From positions 14,832,279-14,896,278 of the forward strand of contig NC_023750.2 of NCBI RefSeq assembly GCF_000499845.2: a stretch of 64,000 bases of DNA. Direction: 5' to 3'. This stretch comes from Phaseolus vulgaris. Taxonomy: Eukaryota; Streptophyta; Magnoliopsida; Fabales; Fabaceae. Shown here in pieces: positions 41,522 to 52,160 of this stretch. Numbering within the stretch: position 1 is the first letter of the stretch; each line of letters opens with the position of its first letter. The notes under the pieces were generated by a model. It was given only the letters and a program-made list of their open reading frames with translations. It did no database searches and was not told where the DNA came from. The position numbers and the translations under genes were made by a program.

Positions 41522-43809
41522 ATGACGCGCCCGAACTCAAAGTCTGGTTCTCCCCCCAAGACCCCCAAGTCCAACTATAAAGCCTTCTATTCATGGGCCC
41601 CCGACGAGCTCTTGAGCGAATGTAGCACCCTGACAACCATTCAGGACCTGGAGAATCATCGCGGGGATCCTCACTTGTACAATTTTAATGCTTTCTGCCG
41701 CACCCATGACGCGCACATCTCTGTTCGTCCCGGCAGACCTGGGGAACCTGTCTGCGTGGATGACAGACCCAGAAAAGGGGATCCTTTCTTCTTCATGTAC
41801 CAGACGGTATTTAAACGCGTCGAGGTGCGCCTCTCATTCACGCCCTTCGTAAGGGAACTTCTCACCGAGATTAACACAGCCACCGCCCAACTCCACCCCA
41901 ACAGCTGGGCATTTGTAAGGGGTTTTCAAATTCTCTGCGGGTACCTGGGCATCCTTCCCTTTGTGGATGTCTTCTTGCATTTCTTCGAGGTGAAGAAACA
42001 GGGGAAAAGCTTTTGGGTAAGCTTCTCCGGGATCGCGAGTAGGATCCTTCTCTCCCTCTTCCAGAACTCCTACAAAAACTGGAAAGGAAAATTCTTTAGG
42101 GTGTGCTGCGGCAAGCACGACCCCACAGCCTTAGACGACTTTCCCCTGTACTGGACGAAGCACCCCAAGCTACTCAGGGCCAAGGCCCTGGATGAGTTAT
42201 CCCCTGCTGATAGGGAGGTATGCAAGGCCTTGGCTGGCCTGGGAATTGTCTTCGATACGCTGAAACTCATCGCGAGCGAATACAACGCCCACTCCATGAC
42301 CACCTACTTTGGTAGGGAGACTCCTCTCTTACTATCTTTTGTTATCTGTACTTTACTACTTAATGTTTGTTCCCCTGGCCTCTTCCACCTGTTTTCCATT
42401 GTGCCATGTGACTTATGTCTCATTCATCTACGCGTTTTGTGGGTTTGTATAATCGCTTTGGCTTTGAGTTCTGCTATTTGGTTTATCTGAATGTAGGATC
42501 GGTGATGGATGCCTCCAAAAGGATGATTCTGGCAAAAGCGATGAAGGCCGCTCGTGCTGCCAAAGCTGGCGCCTCCTCCGCCCCTGCTGCTGACCCAAAC
42601 CCCTCATCGACCCTGCCTCTGCCACCACCGACCACTACCGAAGCCCCACTAGGCTCATCTTCACCATCTCCACACAGCCCCGAGGCGCTTCAGACTCCCG
42701 GTTCTCCTCCACCCATCGCCGCCGTCCCTCTGGCCGTGGCTTCATCACCGGCTCCAACCCCCCTTGACAAAGGAAAACGGGTCATGGAGATTATATCCGA
42801 TGATGAGGACTCTGATGGCGTGGCACCTTTCAAGAGGAGGAAGGCTCCGAGGGTTCCCCTCCTACCAGCGGCATCGCCCCAGGGAGAGGATTCCTTCAGG
42901 GACAACCCTCCAAGTGCTACTTCTCTTCCCCCCACAATGGTCCAAGAGGAAACAGGTGAAGGTGCCGAATCTGCTCCACCCCCGCCACCGGCAGGGGTCT
43001 CTGCTTCTCCCGCCTCCGTTGCCGCCGCCCCCGATCTTATTGCCATCCCTTCTCCAATCATGCATCTGATGAGGGGCTTCAGCGGTGGATCAATGCCAGA
43101 AGGCTCCGACAGGAAGGAGGGAACGCCCTTCTACTTGGGAGCCTTCTTGGCGGTGGCTCTTGAATGGCGCGCCCAAGCTAGAAACGCTGTTCTGTAGACT
43201 CAAACCCTCCAGGCCTTGGAAACAAGGGTAGCTGCCCTGGAGCAGGAAAAGAAAACTTTGGGATGCCAAAACAAAGCTTACCAAACCACCCTGAAGCAGG
43301 CGCAAGAGGCCAAGGAAGAGGCTAAAAAACAACTGGCAGAGGCGGTGGAGCTACATGTTGACTCCTACACTCAGGAAGTCACTCTTCATGTCCAAGTAAC
43401 AGGCCTCCAGGGCATGGTCGAAGGTTACGATGAAGTTCAAAAGGTCTTGAAGAGCCGATGCTGCGAGCAAGCTAACAAACTGGAGCGGATGGAGGGGGAG
43501 ATGGCTACCCAGGCCAAAGCTATGGGCCTTCTCCAGGTTGACTATGATAAACTGTAGGTCGAGGTCAGCCGGCTTCGTGTGGAGAAGGAAGCTTTGGAGA
43601 AACAGGTGACTTCGGGGGACGCCATCATCGAGGAGCTGGAGAAGGATAAGAAGACCCTCATCAACGACATGGCGGGTACCTTCGAGGAGGGGTTCAAAGA
43701 GGCTCTAGCCCAGGCCGTCTGTGAGAACCCAGGAATCGACGTTTCCAACTGTGATTCCACTCATCACATCGTTGACGGGAAGGTCGTGCCCTTGGAGATG
43801 GATGATTGA
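41522..43809 (+). pseudogene. T6 antisense gene 1 (aORF), two TAG stops
   Basis: Exon 2 is 41522-42311 (MTRPNSKSGSPPKTPKSNYK; AQLHPNSWAFVRGFQILCG; WKGKFFRVCCGKHDPT; FPLYWTKH; LDELSPADREVCKALAGLGI). Exon 3 is 42497-43809 (MDASKRMILAKAMKAARAAK; Pro/Ser-rich; KGKRVMEIISDDEDSDG; coiled coil; THHIVDGKVVPLEMDD). Joined, they give 700 codons in frame. Only two lesions are seen, TAG at 43195-43197 and 43555-43557, both CAG in T5. Unspliced, the frame runs a further 60 codons into the intron. The T5 copy is its inverted partner. The protein has no recognisable enzymatic motif. Confidence 0.9.
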
Positions 43810-45168
43810 ACTGCCGCCCTCAACCGCCACCTTTCTCCTTCACACTTTACACTTGTTTTTGACCCTCTTTGATAAGCTTGTAATTCTTTGAACTGTTTGC
43901 ACTTTCGTCAGATTTGTGGGTTTTGCATGACAATTTTGTACCTTGTAGTTATCGAATTCCGCCTGTATGATTTCACCCTCGTTTTTTGCCTTCACGTGCT
44001 TCGATTGTTTTGCCTGTACTTTACCCATTTCTTTCGCTGCGTTGGGCGACCCTGTATGTCTGGCGCCTGTACTTCGTGAAGGCGTCAATGACTTTACCAT
44101 TGCTGCAACGCGAAAGTTGAGACCTACTCTGTGTCCCAAACACTTGGAATAAGGTTACGCGTTGATGCCTACGCCCATGGAGAGGCTTGCCTAACGGAGC
44201 CGTATCGTCCATGGGGTGTCTCAAACACCAAAGCGCTCCGTCCCTTGATCCTTGGTGCCCGGCGCCCACACCTAAGGAGAGGCCTGCTACAGCAACGCCG
44301 TATCGTCCCAGGGTGTCCAAAAACGCCGAGTGCTCTTGGGGGGGGGGGGGTCGTTCCCTCCATGGTCTTTCCTTCCCATGGGTATCGGGGGAACAACCCT
44401 GCCAGCGGTCCACTGGCGTTTGGCGATCTCGTCTCCCTCCACAGTCTTTCCTACCTGTGGGTATCGGGGAGGCGACGCCGTTAGTAACTAGTTTCGACTT
44501 CTTCGATTTCATCTCCCTCCACAGTCTTTCCTACCTGTGGGTATCGGGGAGGCGGCACTGCTGATACTCGGGTTGGCGATGCTCGCAACGTCTCATGCTA
44601 GCGTCGCCCTCTGCGCCTTTCCTGGTGACGCCTCGGGCGTCTCATGCTGGCGTCGCCCAAGGGCGTTAACTTTACCTTGACATTGACTTTAACCTTGGTC
44701 CTGGTCGACGCCTGGGGATAGCGAAGAGCTCAAGGTTTCGCCTATGCTATCCACGTGGCGCTTCTCGTATGGTTGATGGGACGTTCAGCCCCTTGACTTG
44801 GTCCTGACATCTACTGTGCCTCTGACCCACTTTCGACGGCACATCGTACCCTCGGGCATTCTGTCGATACGACGTTTTCTGAGTGTTAACCAGTGGTGCC
44901 AGGGTCATCCTCCAATCTTCCGCCACGTGGCTCGATCGCACGGTGCTATAACTGCAACACTTACACTTGCGTCGTTTGGCGCTCTAACCGCAATATTTAG
45001 CCCTTCGAAATCATGAAACTATCCTCATCATTTCTGCGCTTTTCGTGACCTACTTGCACCCTTTCTCTCCCCGCGAAGAGTTTTTCTAGTGTTCGTTCCA
45101 ACCAGCGTTTTACCCTTGCGTTACCAGTGGGCCACTCGCCTTCAAACCTTCCAGATTCTGTTCAAGCA
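43810..45168 (+). other. T6 spacer between antisense genes, captured LTR U3-like segment
   Basis: In the same order as the 3' LTR end it has the GGGTATCGGGG motif three times (44388, 44459 and 44540), GGCGACGCC/GCGTCGCC words (44471-44660), a TTGACATTGACTTTAACC block and GACGCCTGGGGATAGCG where the LTR has caacgcccggatacgggac. No polypurine tract follows. A run of 13 G lies at 44338-44350. Downstream comes CCACGTGGC (44751 and 44924), like the upstream of gene 1. Confidence 0.7.
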
Positions 45169-46130
45169 TGTCTTCTCGTGTTCCTCCCCCAGGATCAACC
45201 CCAAGGACCTGTATACTTGGGCTTCGAGCGAGCTTCTTGATGAATGCTCATGCTTACTCTCCACCAGGGCCATAAGGGAACACAAAGGGGATTCATGCTC
45301 CTATAATCACCGTACCTTCGCGAAGAGGCACGATGACGATATCGCTGTGCTCCCTTGCGCTCTAGGGGAGCCAGTATGCGGAGACTAACGGGCCAACGAC
45401 GGGGTCCCCTTCTTTTATTTCTATTAGGTGGTTTTCAAGACCATCGGCGTGCGCCTGCCCTTCTCCAGGTTTGAGAAGGAACTGCTAACGGAGATCAATG
45501 CTGCTCCGGCCCAGTTATATCCCAATAGCTAAGCTTTCGTCAAGGCCTTTAACATCCTTTTCGGGTTTCTGGGTGGTGCACCCTCGGTTGATATCTTTCT
45601 TCACTTCTTTGAGGTGAAGAGGCAAAGGAATAACCTCTGGGTGACCCTCAGTAACGTTCCTGGCAGGGTTCTCCTGACCCCTTTCCAAAACTCATTCACT
45701 GGGTGGAAGGGCAGGTTCTTGAAGATCTATTGCTCCGATCTCGTTCCCTCCGCCCTAGATGGTTTTCCACTATACTGGGTGAGGGAGACGAGGGCCCTCA
45801 AATCCAAACCCTTCAAGAAGCTAGCCCCGAATGTCCAGGTGGTTTGCTGGATTCTTGCTGAGGCGGGAGGTTTTGACTCCGCCACCTTGATCAATTTGGA
45901 GTTCAACCCTGGAACCCTTGAGAAGTATATATGTATGAGTCAATGCCTTAGAAACTTCCGCCTTTGTTGCTTTCTATCTGTGTGTGTTTCGCTTCATGGT
46001 GTCTCTGACACGTTCATCTCCCTTGGTGCAGGTTCGAAGATAAACCAAGAGCGGAGGTCACGACTTACCCGGGCACTGCGGACTGAGAGCGGGGCTTCGT
46101 CTTCCTCCCGTGCTGACTCCGGCGGCCACT
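45169..46130 (+). pseudogene. T6 antisense gene 2 (aORF), decayed
   Basis: It starts at ATG 45169 (MSSRVPPP). A missing C in a C run near 45187 shifts the frame, which then reads INPKDLYTWASSELLDECSC. Stops: TAA 45386 (GAA in T5), TAG 45425 (CAG in T5) and TAA 45531 (TGG in T5). The rest carries LLTEINAAPAQLYP, FFEVKRQRNNLWVTL, WKGRFLKIYCSD and LDGFPLYWVRET. It ends with an intron-like GT...AG before a short Arg/Ser-rich exon ending near 46130. It lacks the long coiled-coil exon of gene 1. The closest relative is 31956-32353. Confidence 0.85.
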
Positions 46131-46665
46131 GAAGAATGGTTCGTTTGTGTTTTTTGCATGGGCACAGGGCTTGTAATGTTTGTCGTATTCGCATTACTCC
46201 CATTTGTATCGAACGCTACTTGTGAATTGAATTCTACTATACCATGTTTCCGTAATGCCGCTTTACCTTTGCATACACCTCATATATTGTGCGTTTTTCC
46301 TCCGTCATGTTTCTTAGCGGCGCCTGCGCTTGGGCGACGCCTTGCACCTTGGCGAGGCTTTCTTCTTTGGCGACGCCTTCGTTCTTGGCGACGCTTTCTT
46401 CTTGCCGACGCCTTCTTCTTGGCGACACCCTTCTTCTTTGGCCACGCCTTCGTTCTTGGCGACGCCTTCTTTCTTGGTGACGCCTTCTTTACTGGCGACG
46501 CCTATCGCCGCTTCAAACGGGGAAAAGATAAAGACTGAAAACCAAGGCAAGGGTTTTTTTTCTCAAACTATTTTTTCTTATATTTGGGTGACCTCATTAA
46601 AAGACCCCGGGAGGGGAAAAAGAACGTCCCCTTTAACAAGACTGTTACATCACTATTTACATAAG
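46131..46665. repeat. T6 GGCGACGCC tandem repeat array (46318-46510) and pol 3' flank
   Basis: About eight units of 24-27 bp contain GGCGACGCC or close variants separated by TT(C/T)(T/G)TTCTT. The core is similar to the U3 array of the same element's LTR. The 46560-46640 block matches the post-pol sequence of T2 and T4 (GGTGACCTCATTAAAAGACC). Confidence 0.85.
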
Positions 46666-49600
46666 TCAACTAAAATAAAACTTCAAGTTGGCTGCATTCC
46701 AACTGCGCGGGATGGGACCCCCTTCCAAGGTCTCTAGGTTGTACGAACCGTTGCCCTTAGCCTCGGTAACTCTGAAGGGTCCGGTCCACTTGGGAGACAG
46801 CTTATTCTCCAGCTCGTACGGGTGGGCTTTCCTCATAACTAGGTCGCCAATCTGAAACTGTCGCGGCTTTACCTTAGAGCTATATTGCCGCTCTACTCTT
46901 CTCTTTACTGCTTGGGCTTTTATTCTGGCTTCCTCCCTGGCTTCTTCGAGTAGATCCAGGTTTACCCGCCTTTCTTCGTTGGATTCTTCAACCACAAAGT
47001 TTTGAAAGTGTGGCGAGCTTTCGTGTATTCCTACCGGGATCATCGCATCCGACCCATACACCAAACTGAAAGGCGTCTCCATGGTAGAAGATTGGGGCGT
47101 GGTGTGGTATGCCCATACGATCCTTGGTACTTCCTCCGCCCACGCCCCTTTTGCCTTCTCTAACCTCCTCTTTAGCCCCCTCAGCAAAACTCTGTTTGCT
47201 GACTCTACTTGCCCGTTGGTCTGGGGGTGTTCGACTGATGCGAACACTTGCTTGATGCCTAACTCAGCGCACAGATTTCTCAACTGCTGACTGGCAAACT
47301 AGGTTCCATTATCGGATATCAGCCGCCTAGGTACGCCAAAGCGACACACAATGTTCTTCCACACAAAGTGTTGCACCTTGTGCGCAGTGATCTGTGCCAC
47401 AGGCTCTGCCTCTATCCACTTGGTGAAGTACTCGATGGCAACGATCAAATACTTCATCTGCCTTATCGCCAGTGGGAACGGACCTAGGATGTCAATCCCC
47501 CAGGTGTGAAAAGGCCACGGGCTGTATATGGATCGCAGCTCTTCTGGCGGCGCCTTGTGTCAGACAGCGTGCTTTTGACATTGCTTGCAGCGCTGGGCGT
47601 GTCGCGCGCAATCCTCTTTTATCGTTGGCCAGAAAAACCCTGTGCGTATTACCTTGGAGGCTAATGACCTTCACCCCACGTGGCTCCCGCAAATGCCCTC
47701 GTGGAGCTCCGCCATTATCCTGGTACACTCGTCGCCACTTATACACGTTAAGATAGGGTGAGTGAAACCGTGCCTGAACAACACTCCATCCACCAGGGTG
47801 TATCTTGCGGCATTTTCTTGACCTTCTTACCCTCTTCAGGCTCCACCGGGAGAGCCCCATCCGCCAGGTACCGTTTGTATGGCGTCATCCAGGTGTCTCC
47901 CTCGGCTAGGGCACATACCTACATTTGCCTTCCTTCTTCGGGCGTGTCCGCATATGTTCTGATGCGGGGCGTCTTCAGCGTATCTTGGGTCAAAGAGCGA
48001 CGACTCCTTGGACTCCCTCTTGACGTACAGATCTGGAGGACATCTACCCTGTTATCTTCCACGAATTTACGCGGAGCTTTGAGCGTCTCTTGGATCACTG
48101 TCCTCTATCTACCCCCTTTGCCTGAGCTGGCCAGCTTTGCGAGCAGGTCGGCTCTGGCATTCTGCTCCCTTGGGACATGTATCAGCTCAAGAGCGTTAAA
48201 TGCTCCCTTCAATAGTTGGACGTATTTCAGATACGCCGCCATCTGCGGGTCTTTCGCCTGGAACTCACCCGTCACCTGCCCTGTAATCAACTGGGAATCG
48301 CTTTTCACCAGGAGGTTCTGCGCGCCCATTTCCTTGGCCAGGAGCATTCCTGTGATCAAAGCTTCGTATTCAGCCTGATTATTACTTGCCTTAAAGGCGA
48401 AGCGCAGAGCTTGCTCAATCAGCACGCCATTGGGTCCCTCCAAGACTATTCCCGCACCACTCCCTTGTTGGTTGGAAGAGCCATCAACCGAGAGCAACCA
48501 CTGTGAGTCCACCTCCACCTCTTGTTCACCTCCGGGCGAGAGTTCTGCTACAAAATCTGCATACACTTGCCCTTTGATGGATCCTCTAGGCTCATACTGG
48601 ATGTCGAATTCTGACAGCTCCACCGCCCAGCGCACCGGTTTTCCCGCCACGTCAGGCTTCTGCAACACCTTCTATATAGGGAGGTTTGTCATCACTACCA
48701 CCGTAAAGCTGTGGAAGTAATGACGGAACCTCCTGGCTGAAAACACCACTGCTAACGCGGCCTTCTCCAGCGCCTGGTATCTCGTCTCCGCGCCTTGTAA
48801 TGCCTTGCTCACGAAATAGATGGGCTTTTGACTCTGGTCCTGCTCCTGGACCAGTACAGAGCTGATAGCCCGCTCCGTTACCGTGAAGTATAGCCGGAGG
48901 GGCACGCCTGTTAACGGTTTGCAGAGGACCGGTGGCGTCGCCAGGTACTCTTTCAACTTAATGAAAGCCGCTTCGCATTCATCAGTCCATGCGAAGCGAC
49001 TATTTTTCTTGAGGCACTGAAAATATGGGTGCCCCTTCTCTCCCCCGGCGGAAACAAACCTTGAGAGCGACGCCATCTGCCCTGTCAGCTGCTGCACTTC
49101 CTTTACCGACGTCGGGCTTCGCATGGCGATAATCGCTGCGCATTTGTCGGGGTTCGCCTCTATTCCCCTCTCCGTGAGCATGAAACCTAGGAACTTTCCA
49201 GCCTCTACCCCGAAGACACACTTCTCAGGGTTTAGCTTGAGGCGATATTTGGATATAGTGACGAACAACTCCTCTAGGTCTGCCACGTGCTGTTCCCTGT
49301 CCTGCGACGCCACTACCATGTCGTCCTCGTAGGCGTATACATTCCTTCCTAACATGGGCGCTAGGACCTTGTCCATCAGCCTTTGGTAGGTGGCGCCCGC
49401 TTTTTTCAGCCCAAAAGGCATCTTTTTGTAACAGTAACTGCAAGTCTCTGTCATGAATGCAGTTTTGCTCTCATCTCTCGGGTGCATCTTGATCTGGTTG
49501 TATCCCGAGAATGCATCCAGGAAGCTTAGCACCTTGCAGCCGGATGCACTATCCACTAATGCGTCGATGCTGGGGAGTGGGTACGAGTCCTTCGGGCACG

Positions 49601-52064
49601 CCTTGTTTAAATCCGTGAAGTCCACGCACATCCTCCACTTCCCATTCGCCTTCTTCACCAAAACGACGTTGGCTAGCCACTCGGGGTATTGGATTTCCCT
49701 GATGTGGCCAGCACTCAGCAGCTTCTGCGTTTCTTCCCTTACCACCAGCTGCCTCTCTTCGTTAAACTTCCTCCTCCTTTGGCGCACGGGACGGACCGTG
49801 GCGTCCATGCTGAGGTGATGACATAGGAAATCCGGGTCGATGCCGGGCATATCCGAGGCAGACCATGCGAAAGCATCCAAGTGGCGTGAAATCACCTCTG
49901 CCACCCCTTCCTGTTCTTCTTGGCTTAGCAAACGCCCTAACATAAACGTTTTTCCGCCAATCTCCCTCTCCACGGTGTTAGCCGCCGGTTGGTCCCTGCT
50001 ATCATCCTGAAGGGGCGCCGCCTCTTCCACAGGCGCTGTATCGTCAGGTCCCTCCTCCATGTGTGTATCTACCTCGGGCGTTGTCCTCACGGGTATGGCC
50101 TCGTCAGGCGTTGTCCCGGCGGGCGTCGCCTCAGTCATCGATGTGTCAACACTGGGCGGACGCTCAAACACCATGAACACGCTTTTCATCGTTTTCAGGT
50201 TGTTTTCATAACACTTCCGCGCCTCCTCCTGATCCGACTTGATAACTATCACCTTACCGCTGAGGTCTGGCAGCTTCATCTTCATATGGCGTGTGGAGGC
50301 TACTGCGTTCAGCCTGTTCAACGCCGGTCTGCCCAACAAAATGTTGTAGGCAGAGTTGGCGTTCACGACCAAGTACCGGATGCTTTCGGTACGCGAGGCT
50401 TCTCCATCCGTGAACGTAGTCCTCAACTCTAGGTAGCCTCGGACTTCCACCTGGTTATCCGCGAACCCATACAGGCACCCTGTGTAGGGCCTCAAAAGGT
50501 CGGGAGACAACCGTAACTTGTTGAATGACGACCAGAACATGACGTCTGCTGAACTCCCCTGATTGACAAGAACTCTGTGCACCTTTCTTCTAGCTGTGAC
50601 AACCGAAATGACCATGGGGTCATTGTCATGTGGCACCACGTCACGAAGATACCCTCTCGTGAACACGAGGTCCGATTCCCACGGCTCACCCGATATCCTT
50701 TCTTCGATCGAGTTGAACCCCCTCGCGTATTTCTTTCGCTGGGAGGCGGTGGGTCCTCCGCCGGAAAAACCTCCAGCTATGGTATGGACTTCGCCGAGAA
50801 CCGGCGTCTCGTGTGCTTGTTCTTCCGCTGGCGGGGAAAGGGTGGCGGTCGTGGCGGGTTCCGCGACATAATCCTTCAAAAACCCGGTTCTCACCAGCTC
50901 ATCTAGTTGGTAACCCAGCGACAGGCAGTTATCAATGTAGTGACCGAAAGCCTCGTGGAACTCACACCAAGAGTCTTTCCGAGGCCCTAACACCTTATCA
51001 GACTTCGCCGGTCGCCTCAACCTCTCAGCTATATTAGGCACGACGATCAGGTCCTTCAATTCCACCACAAAATTGTATCTCGCCGGCCTCGCCCTCTCTC
51101 TGGCCGGGCGATCGCCTCCTGCTGGACCCCGGGGCTGGGGCTTTCTGGCCTTGTAGGGGCGTCTCCCCTCTGATTTCTTCCTTCCCGTCGTGGTCTCATT
51201 GACCCTGACGGGCTGAGTTCGTGTCGGTCCTCTTGGGTGTGAGGGCACGACGCTGGTGCGCTTCTCACACACCTCTCCCTCAGAAGCGATATGTTCCACC
51301 GCCCGACGGCGTATTTCAGCGAAAGTCCTAGGGCGGTTGCAAATGATGGATTCGCCAAAAGGGCCGGGGCATACACCTTTCACGAACGCGTACACAATCA
51401 TGGGCTCCTCTGACGTACCAACCATTACTACCTGGGCCCCGAAGCGGTTGATGTATTCCTTTAGGGCCTCCCCTTGATACTGTTTCAAATCAAACAAATC
51501 GTAGGAAACCGGCGGCGGGGCCTTGTTTGCTAGGTATTGTTCCCTGAACAACCGCGACAGTTGTCGAAAGGAGGTGATATGGCCGTCCGGGAGGCTGATG
51601 AACCAATCCATAGCCATCCCCGTCAGGGTGCTCATAAAGAGCTTGCACTTGGCAGCGTCGGAGCCGCCTACCAGGACCATATGTGTGTGAAATGCAGAGA
51701 GATGCGCCTCAGGATCCTCCATCCCGGTGAAGATCACCTTGGGCCCTGCGAACGTGTTGGGGATCACTGCATCCAGAATCTCCTACGAGAAGGGAGTGGA
51801 AAACTCCCTTGGCGGGAAGAGGTTCTCCATCTGGTCATGTTCGCGTTGCCCCCGATTATTCCGCAAACCCCGGCGCAACTCCTCATTTATACGATGGAGC
51901 TCTTCGTTCCTCACATGCGAGGCTTCGAGATCCGCTTGCATGCAATCCTGTTCCAACTTCGACTCTGCAATATCATCTCGCAGCCCTCGCATTATCTCCA
52001 GGACCTGCGACATGGACAGTTCTTCTGGCGCAGCGCGTGCAGTAGCTCGTCTAGTGGTCGCCAT
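46666..52064 (-). pseudogene. gag-pol: T6 Gag-Pol, broken by five TAG, one TGA and one frameshift
   Basis: Gag starts at ATG 52064 (MATTRRATARAAPEE). Then come the zinc knuckle (WCEFHEAFGHYIDNC), protease (VNQGSSADVMFW, with N for the catalytic D), RT (FTDLNKACPKDSYPLP; YAYEDDM for YIDDM), RNase H, the second RNase H (SVDGSSNQQGSGAG, ARADLLAKLA), and integrase ending KFYFS. In-frame TAG at 51783, 48672, 48105, 47919 and 47299 replaces a CAG in sister copies. TGA at 47560 replaces TGG. One A is lost near 47810. The protease D to N change and the RT I to E change would also inactivate it or impair it. Confidence 0.93.
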
Positions 52065-52140
52065 TCTTCACTGTCTTCTCGATCGTTATCGTGACTTGAT
52101 AGATCTTTTCAACTTGCGATGGGACCAATGTTTTATATCG

Positions 52141-52158
52141 GCCCCACGGTGGGCGCCA
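52141..52158 (-). other. T6 primer-binding site
   Basis: TGGCGCCCACCGTGGGGC on the minus strand, two bases from the 5' LTR. Confidence 0.8.
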
Positions 52159-52160
52159 AA

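Noticed and set aside
43195..43557. TAG codons in T6 as programmed readthrough or a non-standard code
   Set aside because: Sister copies have CAG at these sites, the stops are at different places in different copies, and TAG also ends no conserved product. Mutation explains them.
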